From: Bisporella sp. PMI_857
Taxonomy: Eukaryota > Ascomycota > Leotiomycetes > Helotiales > Helotiaceae
NCBI GenBank assembly: GCA_021307315.1
Contig: JAJSPD010000036.1
Span: 62,001-126,000 of the forward strand
DNA length: 64,000 nt
Direction: 5' to 3'
Shown: positions 54,308 to 64,000 of the stretch, one piece after another
How the letters are laid out: every line of letters starts with the position of its first letter
Numbering within the stretch: position 1 is the stretch's first letter
The notes under the pieces: model-generated
Told to the model about the DNA's origin: nothing
Seen by the model: the letters and a program-made list of their open reading frames with translations, nothing else
The model's database searches: none
Made by a program: the position numbers and the translations under genes

Positions 54308-54711
54308 GTAGTAGTAGTTTTATTACGCCCGGCTAAGCCTAGAGGGCCCTAGTCTATATTACATAATATACATTTCCTTCGGTTTCCAATGCCTCTTTCA
54401 GCCCATACAAAATTGCCTTTGCCAATATTTTCCACTTTTAGTAGTACATAGTCAACGAGATATTGTGCATGATTAGTAACAGGTTAATTTGAAGTTAATT
54501 CCTCCAAGTGTTCAATGTCCTATCGTCGGCGATTGAAGCGAAGCCTGCTGGGGGCACGAGAGTGATATAGGGTTAGTCAAGTTAGTTAAAATAAAAAATA
54601 AAATGAAGTGTGCTGTTGCTGCTAGTTAGCTGCTTGTTTTAGTTTTTTGTCTAAACGTCTTGTAGCAATAGCAAACTTGATCGTTGTTCGCACTGCGTTT
54701 ATATTTGGTGC

Positions 54712-55710
54712 CTATTTCTCTGGGTCAGATAAAGCTTTTCCTCCGAGGTAAAAAGAAAGATTGCCTTTTTTTGTGTCTGTTTGTGCTACTATTTGCGTAC
54801 GGTAGGTGTTCCATTTCTTGCATCGGAAAAGAAAGTGCTTGACGGTTTCTGTAGCCTGTCCGCAAGCACATTGGTCAAATTCCGCCGCTCCAATACGATG
54901 AAGGTACCCGTTCAAAGGTGTCATTCTTGTGCGAAGCTGTGCTAACACGCTCGCTTTTTTCCGATTAAAACTGTCATATAAAGTACAAGTATGTTTTCCT
55001 GGCAGTGCAGTATTTATTTCTTTAGAGTACTTTTCTACTGTGTCGGGTAGTGTTCTTATTGCTTTTTCTGCATTTTTTTCCGCATTTCTTTTGTTTATAG
55101 TTGTGGATTTAGCTTAATAGCATTGCTTTTGCGCTGTTCGGCCTGGTTCGGTGGCTTGTTATGCGGCTTTTTTTGCTTTTTTGCTTATCTCGAGGTTTTT
55201 TTGAGACGGGATTTATATTGTACGAATAGAATTGCTTTTTTTCCTGAGCGTAAAAACTGCTTCGTAGATTTCTTTAATACTAGTTTGCTCTGATTGATGT
55301 TTTGGTTAGTTCGTTGCTAGTAAAGCTCCTTGGTTGCTTGAAAAAATCGCGATTTGCCTTCCTATTAAGTCCGGTGGTAACTGTTTCATCGCTATCGCTA
55401 TCGCTGCAAGTTCGGCCGTATACGGGTTTTGTTCCGTTTTTGCTCCGAATGTAACTGAAAATGCGCTTGGTTCTCTAATGTCGAGCGTGTCGTGAATAGC
55501 TCCGCTTATTCCAACTATTCCTTTCTTTGCGGACGAGCTTGTCGCAATTCGAACCCCGTAAGCAGTAACGTGCACCGCTTTTTCTGTACTGAAATCCAGT
55601 GTAATAGTAAGTCGGTTTTCCCACGGCGCTATTATATACGGCCGAATAACTTCTATTCTGTTTGTTGGTGTGTTTTGATGCGCGCGAGCTATTTTCTGCA
55701 ATAGCGACAT
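54712..55710 (-). pseudogene. LINE RNase H and terminal zinc motif
   Basis: RNase H region 55710-55306 (IVGISGAIHD, NPYTAELAAIAIAMK, IFSSNQGALLA); the catalytic Asp positions have been replaced, so it is inactive. The last piece at 54948-54712 carries the C-terminal Cys/His motif CACGQATETVKHFLFRC preceded by LAQLRTRMTPLNGYL, typical for Tad1/I-type LINE ends. Confidence 0.8.
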
Positions 55711-57300
55711 GAATCTTCGGCGTTTTTTGACGTTTAGCTTTGATATCGAGTTCGATTCAAGTAGCGTGCGGATATTGATCCAAAAACTCGTGGCTTTCGC
55801 TGCCTATTGTTCGTTTGCTGTACGTATGCTAGCTTCGGCTTCTGCGACTGCCGTCGCTACTGTTCGAAACGCTTTTATAACAGCTTGTGCCCCAAGTCTT
55901 TGTATTCTGTTTATTAAAACCATGCTTTTGCATCCGCAAGCATGCATCCACACATTTGAAGCATAGTCCGCTACAGGCGCTACTGTCGCTCCAAACAGTT
56001 GCTTTGCAGTTGAAAAAGAAACTAGCCGCAGACGTTTTAATGCTATAGCAGCGAGAAGGCTTTTGGTCGTCGTTTTTTCGATGTGCTGTGTGTACCGGAG
56101 CTCTGAGTCTATAATAACTCCTAGAACTTTAGCGGCTTCTTTTAGTGCAACTATTTCCTTTTTAATAATAAACGGATTAGTGCTGCTTCGGTTTGGCTGT
56201 CTAGTAAAATAAACAATTGCTGTCTTTTTGCTTTCGAACGTAGCGCCGCTTCGCTTTTCCTATTCCATCGCTTTGTTGATTATCGCTTGAATCCCTTTTC
56301 GGTTCGCATTCGCTGATAGCCCTGTAACCTATACGTTGTAGTTATTTACGAATGCTATTGAGCCTTCGTTTGCATTCAGTTTATGCTGGACGAAGTCGGC
56401 ATTAAAGAAAAGAAACAGAATTGGCGAAAGTGGCGATTTTTGCGGTAAGCCTGCTTGTGGAAGTGGCTGTTGTTGAGAAGCGTGGCCATTGACTAGTATA
56501 GTTGCTGTACGTTCTGAGCAAAAAGCATCAATCCACCGTACTAAAGTCGGTAAAATGCTTCTCGTTCTGAGTTTTTGCAATAGTCTGTTTTTGTATACTT
56601 CGTTATATGCGCTTTTCACGTCGAAGCTAACTAAACTAAGAACTTTCTTTGATTTCTATACGTTGTAAATATGCTCTTGCAGCAATAGCAGTGCTTGCTC
56701 GGCAGAGCGCTTTTTCCTGGCCCCGAAGTGATTCGTGGGGAGCAAGCCGAAAGTCTCTACTGCGTACGATATCCTTTCAGCGATCACTGCTTCTAGTGTT
56801 TTGCCTAGTGTTGAAAGCAGCGAAATCGGCCTTCATGAGCTTACGACTGTGTAGTCGCTTTTGTTTGGCTTTTTCAGCGGTATAATCTTAGCGTTTCTCC
56901 ACTGTGTAGGAAGTTCTCTTTCGTTTACCGAAGTTTGGAAAAAAAGCAATACTTTGTTTTTGACTACTAGCCATACTTGTTTCCATACTATAGCTGGTAG
57001 TCCATCCTCTTCTGGCGCTTTCTATAATTTCGCCTCAAAAATCTTTCGTTTTACTTCTTCTATTGTCAAACGAAGCATCGACACTGCGGCTCGCTGTAGT
57101 CGTAATTCTTTTTTTTTTATTCTTGCTGGCAGTAAAAGAAAAAACCCAAATAGCAATTCTTTTGCTTGTTCCGTTTTGCTTTCAGTAGTAAATCCGTCTC
57201 TTTTTGTTAGCGGCGGTATTTTGTTAAATGCTGAACTGCCGTTAGAATTTAAGTATTTTGCTGCTTGCTAAATGTTTGTGTCATTTGCGAAGAAATCTTC
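55711..57300 (-). pseudogene. LINE reverse transcriptase with stops and mutated catalytic pair
   Basis: Fragments in order: PLKKPNKSDYTVV, RPISLLSTLGKTLEA, FDVKSAYNEVYKNRLLQ, GLPQKSPLSPILF, FVNNYNV at 56335-56355, where DD is expected but NN is present, followed at once by TAG where Trp is expected. Further stops at several places. The thumb region follows down to about 55720. Confidence 0.82.
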
Positions 57301-57989
57301 TTAGTGCGTTTTTTTCCGTTTCCGGACAGCATCGTAGTACTTTTTAGCTGCTTTATTCGCTTGCCGTTCTAGTTTAGGCATTATACGACTTATTCGCTTT
57401 TGAGTTCTAGCTCGGTTCCTCCAGTATGTGTAAGTTCGCCGTAGCTGCGTGAAGTCGGTAGTCCACCATTTTTTTGCGTATAGTAATGGTTTTGCTATTA
57501 GAGTAAATGTATGCACCGCTTCCAGCACCGTTGTTATTAGTCTATCGGCCTGTTGCTGTACGCTGCCGCCAACTGGCACTAAGCGAAAAGCATTAGTAAT
57601 CCTGCTATTTATGTCGGTCCACGGGGCATTTTTGAGTAGTAGTTTTAATACCACAGTTCGTTCCGGGGTCGCGACGTCGAACGTTGTTTGAATTGCTCTG
57701 TGATCGGACCCGTGCTCGGTTGTGTGAATTGTGCACTTTATTACCGACGTTGCTAATTCTTCTGAAGCCAGTACAAGGTCAATTGTCGACTCGTGGTTTC
57801 CTCGTTGCCACGTTTTTGTGCCTCTTGGAAGCAAGCTACAAAGAGCATGCTCGCTCATTAAATCGATAATCGGCTCGGCTTCTCCTTGTCTATTTTCTGA
57901 AATGTTTTCTCCTCCCCATAATTGATCATGCCGGTTGAAATCTCCGGCAAGTACTACGTCTACTCGCGAGCCAATCTTGCTGCGTGTTT
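57301..57989 (-). pseudogene. LINE apurinic-type endonuclease, N-terminally truncated
   Basis: Starts inside the domain at VDVVLAGDFNRHDQLWGG (catalytic DFN), followed by STIDLVLAS and the HGSDHRAI motif with the catalytic SDH. It ends in a basic linker before the RT. The open frame runs to 57301. In the complete element this enzyme nicks the target DNA; here the missing N-terminus rules out activity. Confidence 0.85.
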
Positions 57990-58001
57990 GCATGCTATAT
58001 A

Positions 58002-58067
58002 TACACGAGGCGCTCGGCGAGCTCGCCTAATATGGGTCACGTGTGCTTGGGAGGACGCGACGTGACA
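58002..58067 (-). repeat. Solo LTR, right piece
   Basis: Continues the LTR interrupted at 54307 by the LINE; ends ACGCGACGTGACA. See left piece. Confidence 0.88.
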
Positions 58068-58181
58068 ATTCACGCTCTACTTCCTACATACACGCCCAAA
58101 TATTCCAGCCTTTTGCGTCCGTGCTTCACAACCGAAAGTTCTTCGCAAACCTCCTACAAACTAAAGAGTACATAATGCTTG

Positions 58182-58424
58182 TTAAACAGGCTAGGTCTAA
58201 GGATCATACCTAGCCTATTAGGGAAGTTGTAGGTATGCTTGCGCAAGATGCATACGTATTTTTGCTTTTGATGGTGAATTTACTTACGTATGTGATACTC
58301 ACGTCTTGAGTATCACAGCTTTATAAGTAAATAGATCCGTTCTGTAGATTAGGTTCTACAGCCTTCAGCAATTGACTCGTTTACCCTATACTCTCTGAAG
58401 GCTCCGTGACTCTCTATTTCAACA
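58182..58424. repeat. Solo LTR (243 bp, TSD ATGCT), second copy of the 26971 family
   Basis: Starts TGTTAAACAGG, ends TTTCAACA; perfect ATGCT at 58177-58181 and 58425-58429. Confidence 0.92.
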
Positions 58425-59127
58425 ATGCTGCTGATGTATTAATAATTGGCAGTGCTAAATAAAGTAGTAATGAGCGTATTACAATGTTTATAATGCCCAA
58501 AAGCTATGCGAAATACTAGTAAATTCTTAAAAGTACCAGTGCAAAGCCTAAAGCGTGCACAGGTTGGAAAGGCACGAATATTTAAGCATGTAGGAAGTAG
58601 AAAGAGAAACCATATAACCAACCCCCATCCCTGCAAGGCGAGAATCCCGTAGTAGAGCTGACAAACTCCATGGAAATGCAAGATTCTCAACGAAAAATAC
58701 GACGACACTCTTGTGGCTATTTCATTGTATTCTCTTCTTGTCGGAATACCCGGGTCATAGATATTGCCTATATTTTAACCTGAGGGCACGGCCGCATGTG
58801 TTCATGCGTAATGCTCGTTGAGGTTGTTGGATAAGTCTTGATTGATTCTAAGCTACGTGTCGCGAAGAGGTTGTAGGTCCAGAAAGGGACCCACAACTCT
58901 TCACGTGACTAGTTACATGCGTTCCAACACTTCTTTATAGGTTTTTAATTAGCTAATTTATTGAAAGATAAGTGCTATCGGCAAAATTTGTACTATTTTA
59001 AATTCTACCTTTTCTACCTCTTAATGACACATGTACAACACACCCAAAGTAGACCAGCTTCGCCCTAACTACCTTGTTACTGTTAGTATGTTAGGCCCTG
59101 AGTTAATAGGGGGGTGAATGGAGGAGT
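58425..59127. other. Spacer without recognisable gene
   Basis: No assignable open frame. Bases 59084-59127 resemble 34128-34172. Confidence 0.5.
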
Positions 59128-59306
59128 TGTCAGAAATAGGATCTATTAGGCAGGGAATCAATTGGAGGATCTGTGAAGGTGTCACGGCGATGGAAATACA
59201 GGCTTGCAAGAGCGTTACAGGTGATATTATCTACAGTTCTAAGCCGTAAATTAGGGGGAGAGATTTTCTAGCTTCTTGGCCTACGTACGTAAGCCGATTC
59301 CTAACA
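59128..59306. repeat. Solo LTR, second copy of the 26434 family
   Basis: Starts TGTCAGAAATAGG, ends CCTAACA. No target duplication (GGAGT left, GTTTC right), so older or rearranged. Confidence 0.8.
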
Positions 59307-59892
59307 GTTTCGAAGCTTACTGTATTGTCACTGGTTTCCATGCTATATATCCTGGAACAAAACTTCGTCGAGCACTATGGTTTTGCCTCGGGCTTTGCAG
59401 CAGTATGTAAAATGTGATGTCACTGTAAAACCCAAAAACTATCGGGTGCCGCTTTCGACACCTAAGCACATATGCTACTTTAAAAGAGCCGCTTTTACCG
59501 TAGGTGTTGGAATGTATGTACATAGTTTCACGCGTTCCATCAGATCACGGGGATTGTGGGTCTTCTACCACTATATAACCACCCGGCAATAGGCCGTAGC
59601 TTAGAACAATCAATCATCAATACCAGAACCACTCCAGCAAGAGCGTAGTCACAGCTACCACGCCTTTTGCTACGTGGTGTGTATTCCGACAGTAGGGGTG
59701 CGACCTAAATTTATGGTGCACCAGTTGGACGTGTCTGCAACCGGCCACCAAATTCAGTCATCATTTAGAGTCGTGCAATGAAACTTTCGCCATATCTCTG
59801 CCTCCAGCCACAGCGTCAGCCTCAATTCATCGACTAACCTGATGGAATTGTGAGAAACCACATACTAAAATGGCAGTTCCAATTCACGGTTC
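59307..59892. other. Spacer left of the hAT element
   Basis: One 71-codon open frame (59377-59592) without recognisable family. Nothing else seen. Confidence 0.45.
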
Positions 59893-59914
59893 GCAACGCC
59901 CAGCGTAAGAATTG

Positions 59915-59960
59915 ATTTGATTTGATTTGATTAGGTCGACCTAATCAAATCAAATCAAAT
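59915..59960. repeat. 46-bp perfect palindrome at the left hAT end
   Basis: Built from ATTTG repeats meeting in AGGTCGACCT; both halves match at all 23 positions. AATCA repeats recur on the right side at 63349-63401. Confidence 0.9.
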
Positions 59961-60396
59961 GATTTTTAAACCTAATCAAATCAAATCAAGTTATAATTAA
60001 TTATAATTAATTAGTAATTAATTACCTCGGCTTTATCGGACTTAACGTAGGCGCCGATAGTTTCCGTGAAATACCGATAATTACCGATTGTATAAAAAAT
60101 TCTATAATATATTATTAACATACTTAGAATATTCTAGTAATATTATAAATCTAATTAGTAATATTTAATAATCTAAAGAATTCTACTAGATTCTACTAGA
60201 TTCTGCTAACTTCTATAGCTTATTAATCAATATTCTAAACTTAATAATAAAATATTCGAATAACTTCTAGTTTTTATATTAATAATACTTTAAGAATCTT
60301 CTAGTAGAATAGAATTTAAGTATATAATAAACGTTGATTCTTCGAGTAAAAACTTTTTTTTTCACTTCAAATAATTTTATATTAGTATTAGTATTA

Positions 60397-60427
<31 letters not shown>
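60397..60427. repeat. (ACT)n microsatellite before the hAT start codon
   Basis: About ten ACT units; no role apparent. Confidence 0.85.
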
Positions 60428-60428
<1 letters not shown>

Positions 60429-60462
60429 TACTTATTATATATATCCTTTATATATATACACT

Positions 60463-63140
60463 ATGTCGACTTTACAACAAGATACTACTAGCGCTAATCA
60501 AGAGGCTAGCTCTATTAGTAAGCTAAATATTATTCAAAATGACTCTAAATTCGAATTAGAGTCTATCGAAAATCAACCTTTTATTTTTCAAAAAAAGCTA
60601 TTTATTAAGACTTTAGATTCTCCTAAAAGAACCCGGAAAAGCCGGAAAATTATCGAACAGTTACAGTTAAATGTCTTTATCCGGGTTGTCGGTAAGTAAT
60701 ATCTTATAATAATATATTAATAATATTTACTAATTATAAAAAGGAAAATCTTTAAAAAACAACGAGTTAATCACTCAACTTCGAATTATAAAACGCATTA
60801 TTTAGCGAATCATAAAGCGTTTAATATAAATCGAGTCTTACTAGAAAATAGTGAAGGTATATATCTCTTTTAATTTATATTTATATTTTATTAACTACTA
60901 TAATAGATGATTTTTCGATAGCCGAGTTTTCACAAATAGTACTATTACCGATATATTCGCTAAACAAAGAGCTGCTAAACGCTCTAAAAGTCCTGAAAAA
61001 GAAAGATTTAATATAAAAAATTTTAAAAAATTACTTTTAAATTTTATTATATCAAATAACTTATCTTTTCGATCGATTACTTCGAAATCCTTCAAGGAGT
61101 TATTAATATATCTTTCAAACGATATACCTCCGATATATTATAAAATTCTTAAAGAAGACTTAATTGCTATTTATAAAGAAAAGCAATCTTTAATAAAAGA
61201 GGAATTAAGTAATAATATAAAGTCTAACGGAAGTTTTTCGTTAACTTTAGACGGGTGGACCGCTATAAATCAAGACGCTTATTTTGGAATTACTATGTAA
61301 GTAATCTTATAAAAGCTTTTTAATATTAATATAACGTACTAACTTATTTAATAGTCATTTTATAAATAAGAATTTCGAATTAAAGTCTTATTTATTGGCT
61401 ATGAAAGATCTTAAAGATAAGCACTCTGGCTTATACTTAAATAAAGTATTATTAAAGACTTTAAGAGAATATGATATTGAATATAATATTACTAGGTAAG
61501 TTATAAAAATTAATATTAACTTTATTTTTAATAATAATTACTAATATTTTTATAGTATTACTAGAGATAACGCTAGCTCTAACGATACTCTTATTAATGC
61601 TTTTCGAAGTTATTATTCAGCTACGGGTATTAAGTTTACCGGAGATATTCCGTGTTTAGCACACGTACTTAACATCGTTATTCAAGATATATTAAAGACT
61701 TTTATTAAAGACGCTTATAGTGACTTTGATAATCAAAATATCTTTAATATAGAAAATAACGAAGATATTATCGAAGAAAACTCTAATAGTAAGTTTCTAA
61801 TTTATTAATATTATATATTATATAATTGGGCTAATTAATATTAGGCCCTCGACTTTATGGAAAAAAATTCGAAAAATTATAATAGGAATTAAATATTCTC
61901 AAGAAAATATAAGATTATTAAAAAGGCAAATAGAGGCTTTAGAAATAGAGAACCCTAAAATACCTCAACTTGGTAAGTTATTAATATCTTTTTTATAAAT
62001 ATATAAAGCTAATTATTATATTATTAATAGATCAAAAAACTCGATAGTCTTCGACTTATAACATGCTTAAAGACTTTCTTTATCTTTGGCCAGCTATTAA
62101 ATCAGTTATTAATTTATCTGATTCTAAGCTATTTAAAAAGAATAAAGAACTTCTATTATTAAGAGATATCGACATAACGTATTTAGAGAAATGTCTTAAG
62201 ATATTTTCTATATTCGTTAAAGCTACTACGAAATTACAAGCCGAAAATTACCCTACTATATATTATCTAATCCCGAGGTATATTCTATATATACTAAGTT
62301 AGATAATATTAAAAACGAATTAAATGTAAGTAAATATCTACATCTACTTTACACTTAACTTACTTTAAATAAAAGTAGGTTAAGTGTATATCCTTTTTAC
62401 AAATTATATTATTTTATATATACTAATGTAATTAGGATTCGAATTTTACCGATGCTATTAATAAAGGAATAGCTAAACTACGAAAATACTTTCCTAAACA
62501 AGGAATTTCAACTAATAATAAAGCTTTATACTTAGCTTTATTATTAGACCCTAGAATTAAAAGAGAAGGTTTAGAAACTATAGGCCTTACTAGAGGTCAA
62601 GCTACGGATATTTATAATCGATTATACGAAGATTATCAAATGTAAATTATATTCTTATTTTATTATTAATAATTACTAACTACTTTATTAGCTATAAACG
62701 AGACTACTTAGCGACAGAACTACCTATAAGTCAAGCTGAAGCTTTAGACTTATATAGTAATAACGACGACGATTTAGATATATATATCCAAAATAACGAA
62801 GAGGATAATTTAGACGAATTAGATCGTTATTTTGCAGAAAGAAGAGCTAATCGACAAGTAAGTATTTTTAAAATAAACTTACTTATATTAATGCTATATA
62901 TATACTAACTTATATTATTAGACTAAGCCTTTAAGCTTTTGGCTTAGTAATAAAGATAAATATCCTGTTCTATCTTTATTAGCTAGAACTTATTTACAAA
63001 TTCCAGCTACTTCAGCTCCTTCAGAAAGGTTTTTTAGCCAAGGCTCTAGGATTATTAATAAAGACCGAAATAGGCTAAATAAAGACACTTTTGAATATAT
63101 AATAACTTTAAAAAGTTGGGTTTATTTAAAGAGAGAATAG
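60463..63140 (+). pseudogene. hAT transposase, about ten exons, with a nonsense codon and a frameshift
   Basis: ATG 60463 (MSTLQQDTTSANQE) to TAG 63140. Approximate exons: 60463-60691, 60745-60850, 60910-61296, 61355-61494, 61556-61790, 61845-61975, 62031-62330, 62435-62642, 62691-62858, 62921-63140; introns are very AT-rich with GTAAGT-type donors and TAG acceptors. A BED-like segment (HSTSNYKTHYLANHK) is weak. The catalytic part reads SLTLDGWTAINQDAYFGIT, TRDNASSNDTLINAF, GDIPCLAHVLNI; the C-terminal dimerisation region is ARTYLQIPATSAPSERFFSQ. A TAG at 62045 replaces the expected Trp after KTR, and a one-base shift lies near 62275. The splice border before exon 3 is also unclear. The protein was close to complete before these changes. 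Confidence 0.85.
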
Positions 63141-63469
63141 AGAAAGAAAACGAAGAAAACGAAGGGATTATAGAAGAGAATTATTTTGAAATAAGTAATT
63201 AGTTAGTTTATTAGTTATGTTATTAGTTGATTTATTAGTTATGTTATTAGTCAATTAATTACTTATTTCATTAGTTAATTATTAGCTTATCTTAATAGAT
63301 TTCTTATTTTATATAGCCACTTGATTATAATTAATTAGGTTTGATTTTCTAATCAAATCAAATCAAATCAAAGGCAAAAATACCCTAATCAAATCAAATC
63401 AAGTCATAATTAATTATAATTAATTTATAATTAATTATACTGATTTTTTTTGGTCACGCTGGCAACGCC

Positions 63470-63925
63470 ATATGCTCTCATCCCAATTCTAAGCACTGGT
63501 TCAACAACCTTCATGATGACAGCCGTTTCCGAAGCACAGCTATTCTATACGTTCCACGGCAACACGACTGCTATGCCTGCCGAGATTACTTCGCAGATCA
63601 AGTATATCCCCAATTCGGCCGTAATTCACTGAGTTTATATCGTTCTTGCGAGAAGATGCAGCAAGACTTTGGTTTGAACCCTGACGACTTGCACGAGAAC
63701 TCTTATCAGATAAGTACGAATGTTTTGTCTGCTGGGGACCATAGCATTTCAAAGATTCTCGAGAAGTGTAAAAAGGTGGGTGATTTCTTAAACCGGAGCA
63801 ATTGTTTTTACAACGCCTGTTGAAAAAGTCGACCAACTTACTGCATCAAGCCGAGATTGTACGACTAAGTTTACTCTAGCAACAAAAAGTAAACAAGAAA
63901 AAAGTGGAAAATAAAGTATAGAAGT
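63470..63925. other. Spacer right of the hAT element
   Basis: Joined to the left flank without the hAT it would form one stretch. A 60-codon frame (63450-63632) crosses the hAT end and has no recognisable family. Confidence 0.45.
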
Positions 63926-64000
63926 TGTCACGAATCCATATCCTTGTGCCATTGAAGCCAATAGGGAGGTTCTATTACGAGGGTTCTAAACCAAGGAGAG
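63926..64000 (-). repeat. LTR relic related to element A, cut by window end
   Basis: TGTCACGAATCC start and TTCTATTACGAGGGTTCTAA block; best match is the copy at 33557. Confidence 0.65.

Larger units (their letters stand above)
54308..57989 (-). mobile_element. Tad1-like LINE, 5'-truncated, inserted in the solo LTR
   Basis: 3682 bp. Minus-strand order: endonuclease (incomplete at its N-terminus), RT, RNase H, CCHC-type zinc motif and a 3' end with (TAC)n. A 12-bp duplication GCATGCTATATA lies at 54296-54307 and 57990-58001. ORF1 is missing, as expected from incomplete reverse transcription. Confidence 0.9.
59901..63461 (+). mobile_element. hAT DNA transposon (3561 bp, 8-bp TSD GCAACGCC)
   Basis: The ends begin CAGCGTAAG (left) and CAGCGTGAC (right, inverted), so CAGCGT is the shared terminus; hAT ends typically start with CAG. 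The 8-bp duplication GCAACGCC at 59893-59900 and 63462-63469 is the length expected of hAT. The subterminal 100 bases on both sides are made of AATCA-type repeats and AATTAATTATAATTAA. Contains an intron-rich transposase. Confidence 0.9.

Noticed and set aside
59123..59311. Target duplication for the solo LTR at 59128
   Set aside because: GGAGT and GTTTC do not match, so no duplication is claimed.
1..64000. tRNA or rRNA genes, and a Starship-type giant element
   Set aside because: I saw no tRNA-like cloverleaf or rRNA sequence by eye, and no DUF3435-type tyrosine recombinase. A tRNAscan or profile search would be decisive and could not be run.

Overview
This is a repeat-dense, gene-poor window from a filamentous ascomycete (Pezizomycotina). 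The cellular genes are a HET-domain gene, a Clr5-ankyrin gene with short GT-AG introns, NLR fragments of the nucleoside-phosphorylase/TPR kind, a Zn2Cys6 regulator and a FlbA/Sst2-like RGS remnant. That combination points firmly to Pezizomycotina; I cannot name the genus. About half of the window is transposable elements, many nested.

Layout. 1-4208: 5' part of a minus-strand Ty3/gypsy element, inserted in a Mutator-like transposase pseudogene (4209-5166). 5248-10867: a complete young Ty1/copia element with identical 201-bp LTRs, a GATAT target duplication and one open 1641-codon polyprotein, sitting among short repeats that look like ends of a DNA transposon. 11698-12801: intact Tc1-like transposase. 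13353-26141: a Ty3/gypsy chromovirus with CAATG duplications that landed in the arm of a 250-bp MITE and was itself invaded by a second chromovirus (15798-22401, CTCGC duplications). 26434-27221: two solo LTRs, one of which splits an unassigned pseudogene. 27391-29002: convergent NLR fragments. 29177-30323: RGS pseudogene. 31523-31885: pogo-type transposase fragment. 32056-32439: small secreted cysteine-rich protein. 33.2-34.8 kb: MITEs and LTR relics. 34935-35930: intact alpha/beta hydrolase. 36696-41351: a divergent pair, a Zn2Cys6 regulator with a frameshift and a zinc alcohol dehydrogenase pseudogene. 45242-47497: intact HET gene. 49243-52932: four-exon Clr5-ankyrin gene convergent with it. 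54200-58067: a solo LTR split by a 5'-truncated Tad1-like LINE. 58182-59306: two more solo LTRs. 59901-63461: a hAT element with 8-bp duplications and an intron-rich, broken transposase.

The intact cellular genes look like accessory or self-recognition functions (HET, Clr5-ankyrin, secreted protein, hydrolase). The regulator/dehydrogenase pair, NLR, RGS and unassigned gene are decayed. Most in-frame stops in the retroelements are TAG or TAA at places where Trp or Gln is expected, as CpA-to-TpA mutation (repeat-induced point mutation, RIP) would produce.

Most noteworthy: all three gypsy elements carry a perfect 10-nt complementarity between an LTR-internal site and the bases 3 to 12 nt past the 5' LTR, the arrangement expected for Tf1-type self-priming. 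Two of them also have a -1 frameshift heptamer at the end of gag. Their LTRs are nearly identical although their coding regions are heavily mutated, which suggests defective copies mobilised in trans.
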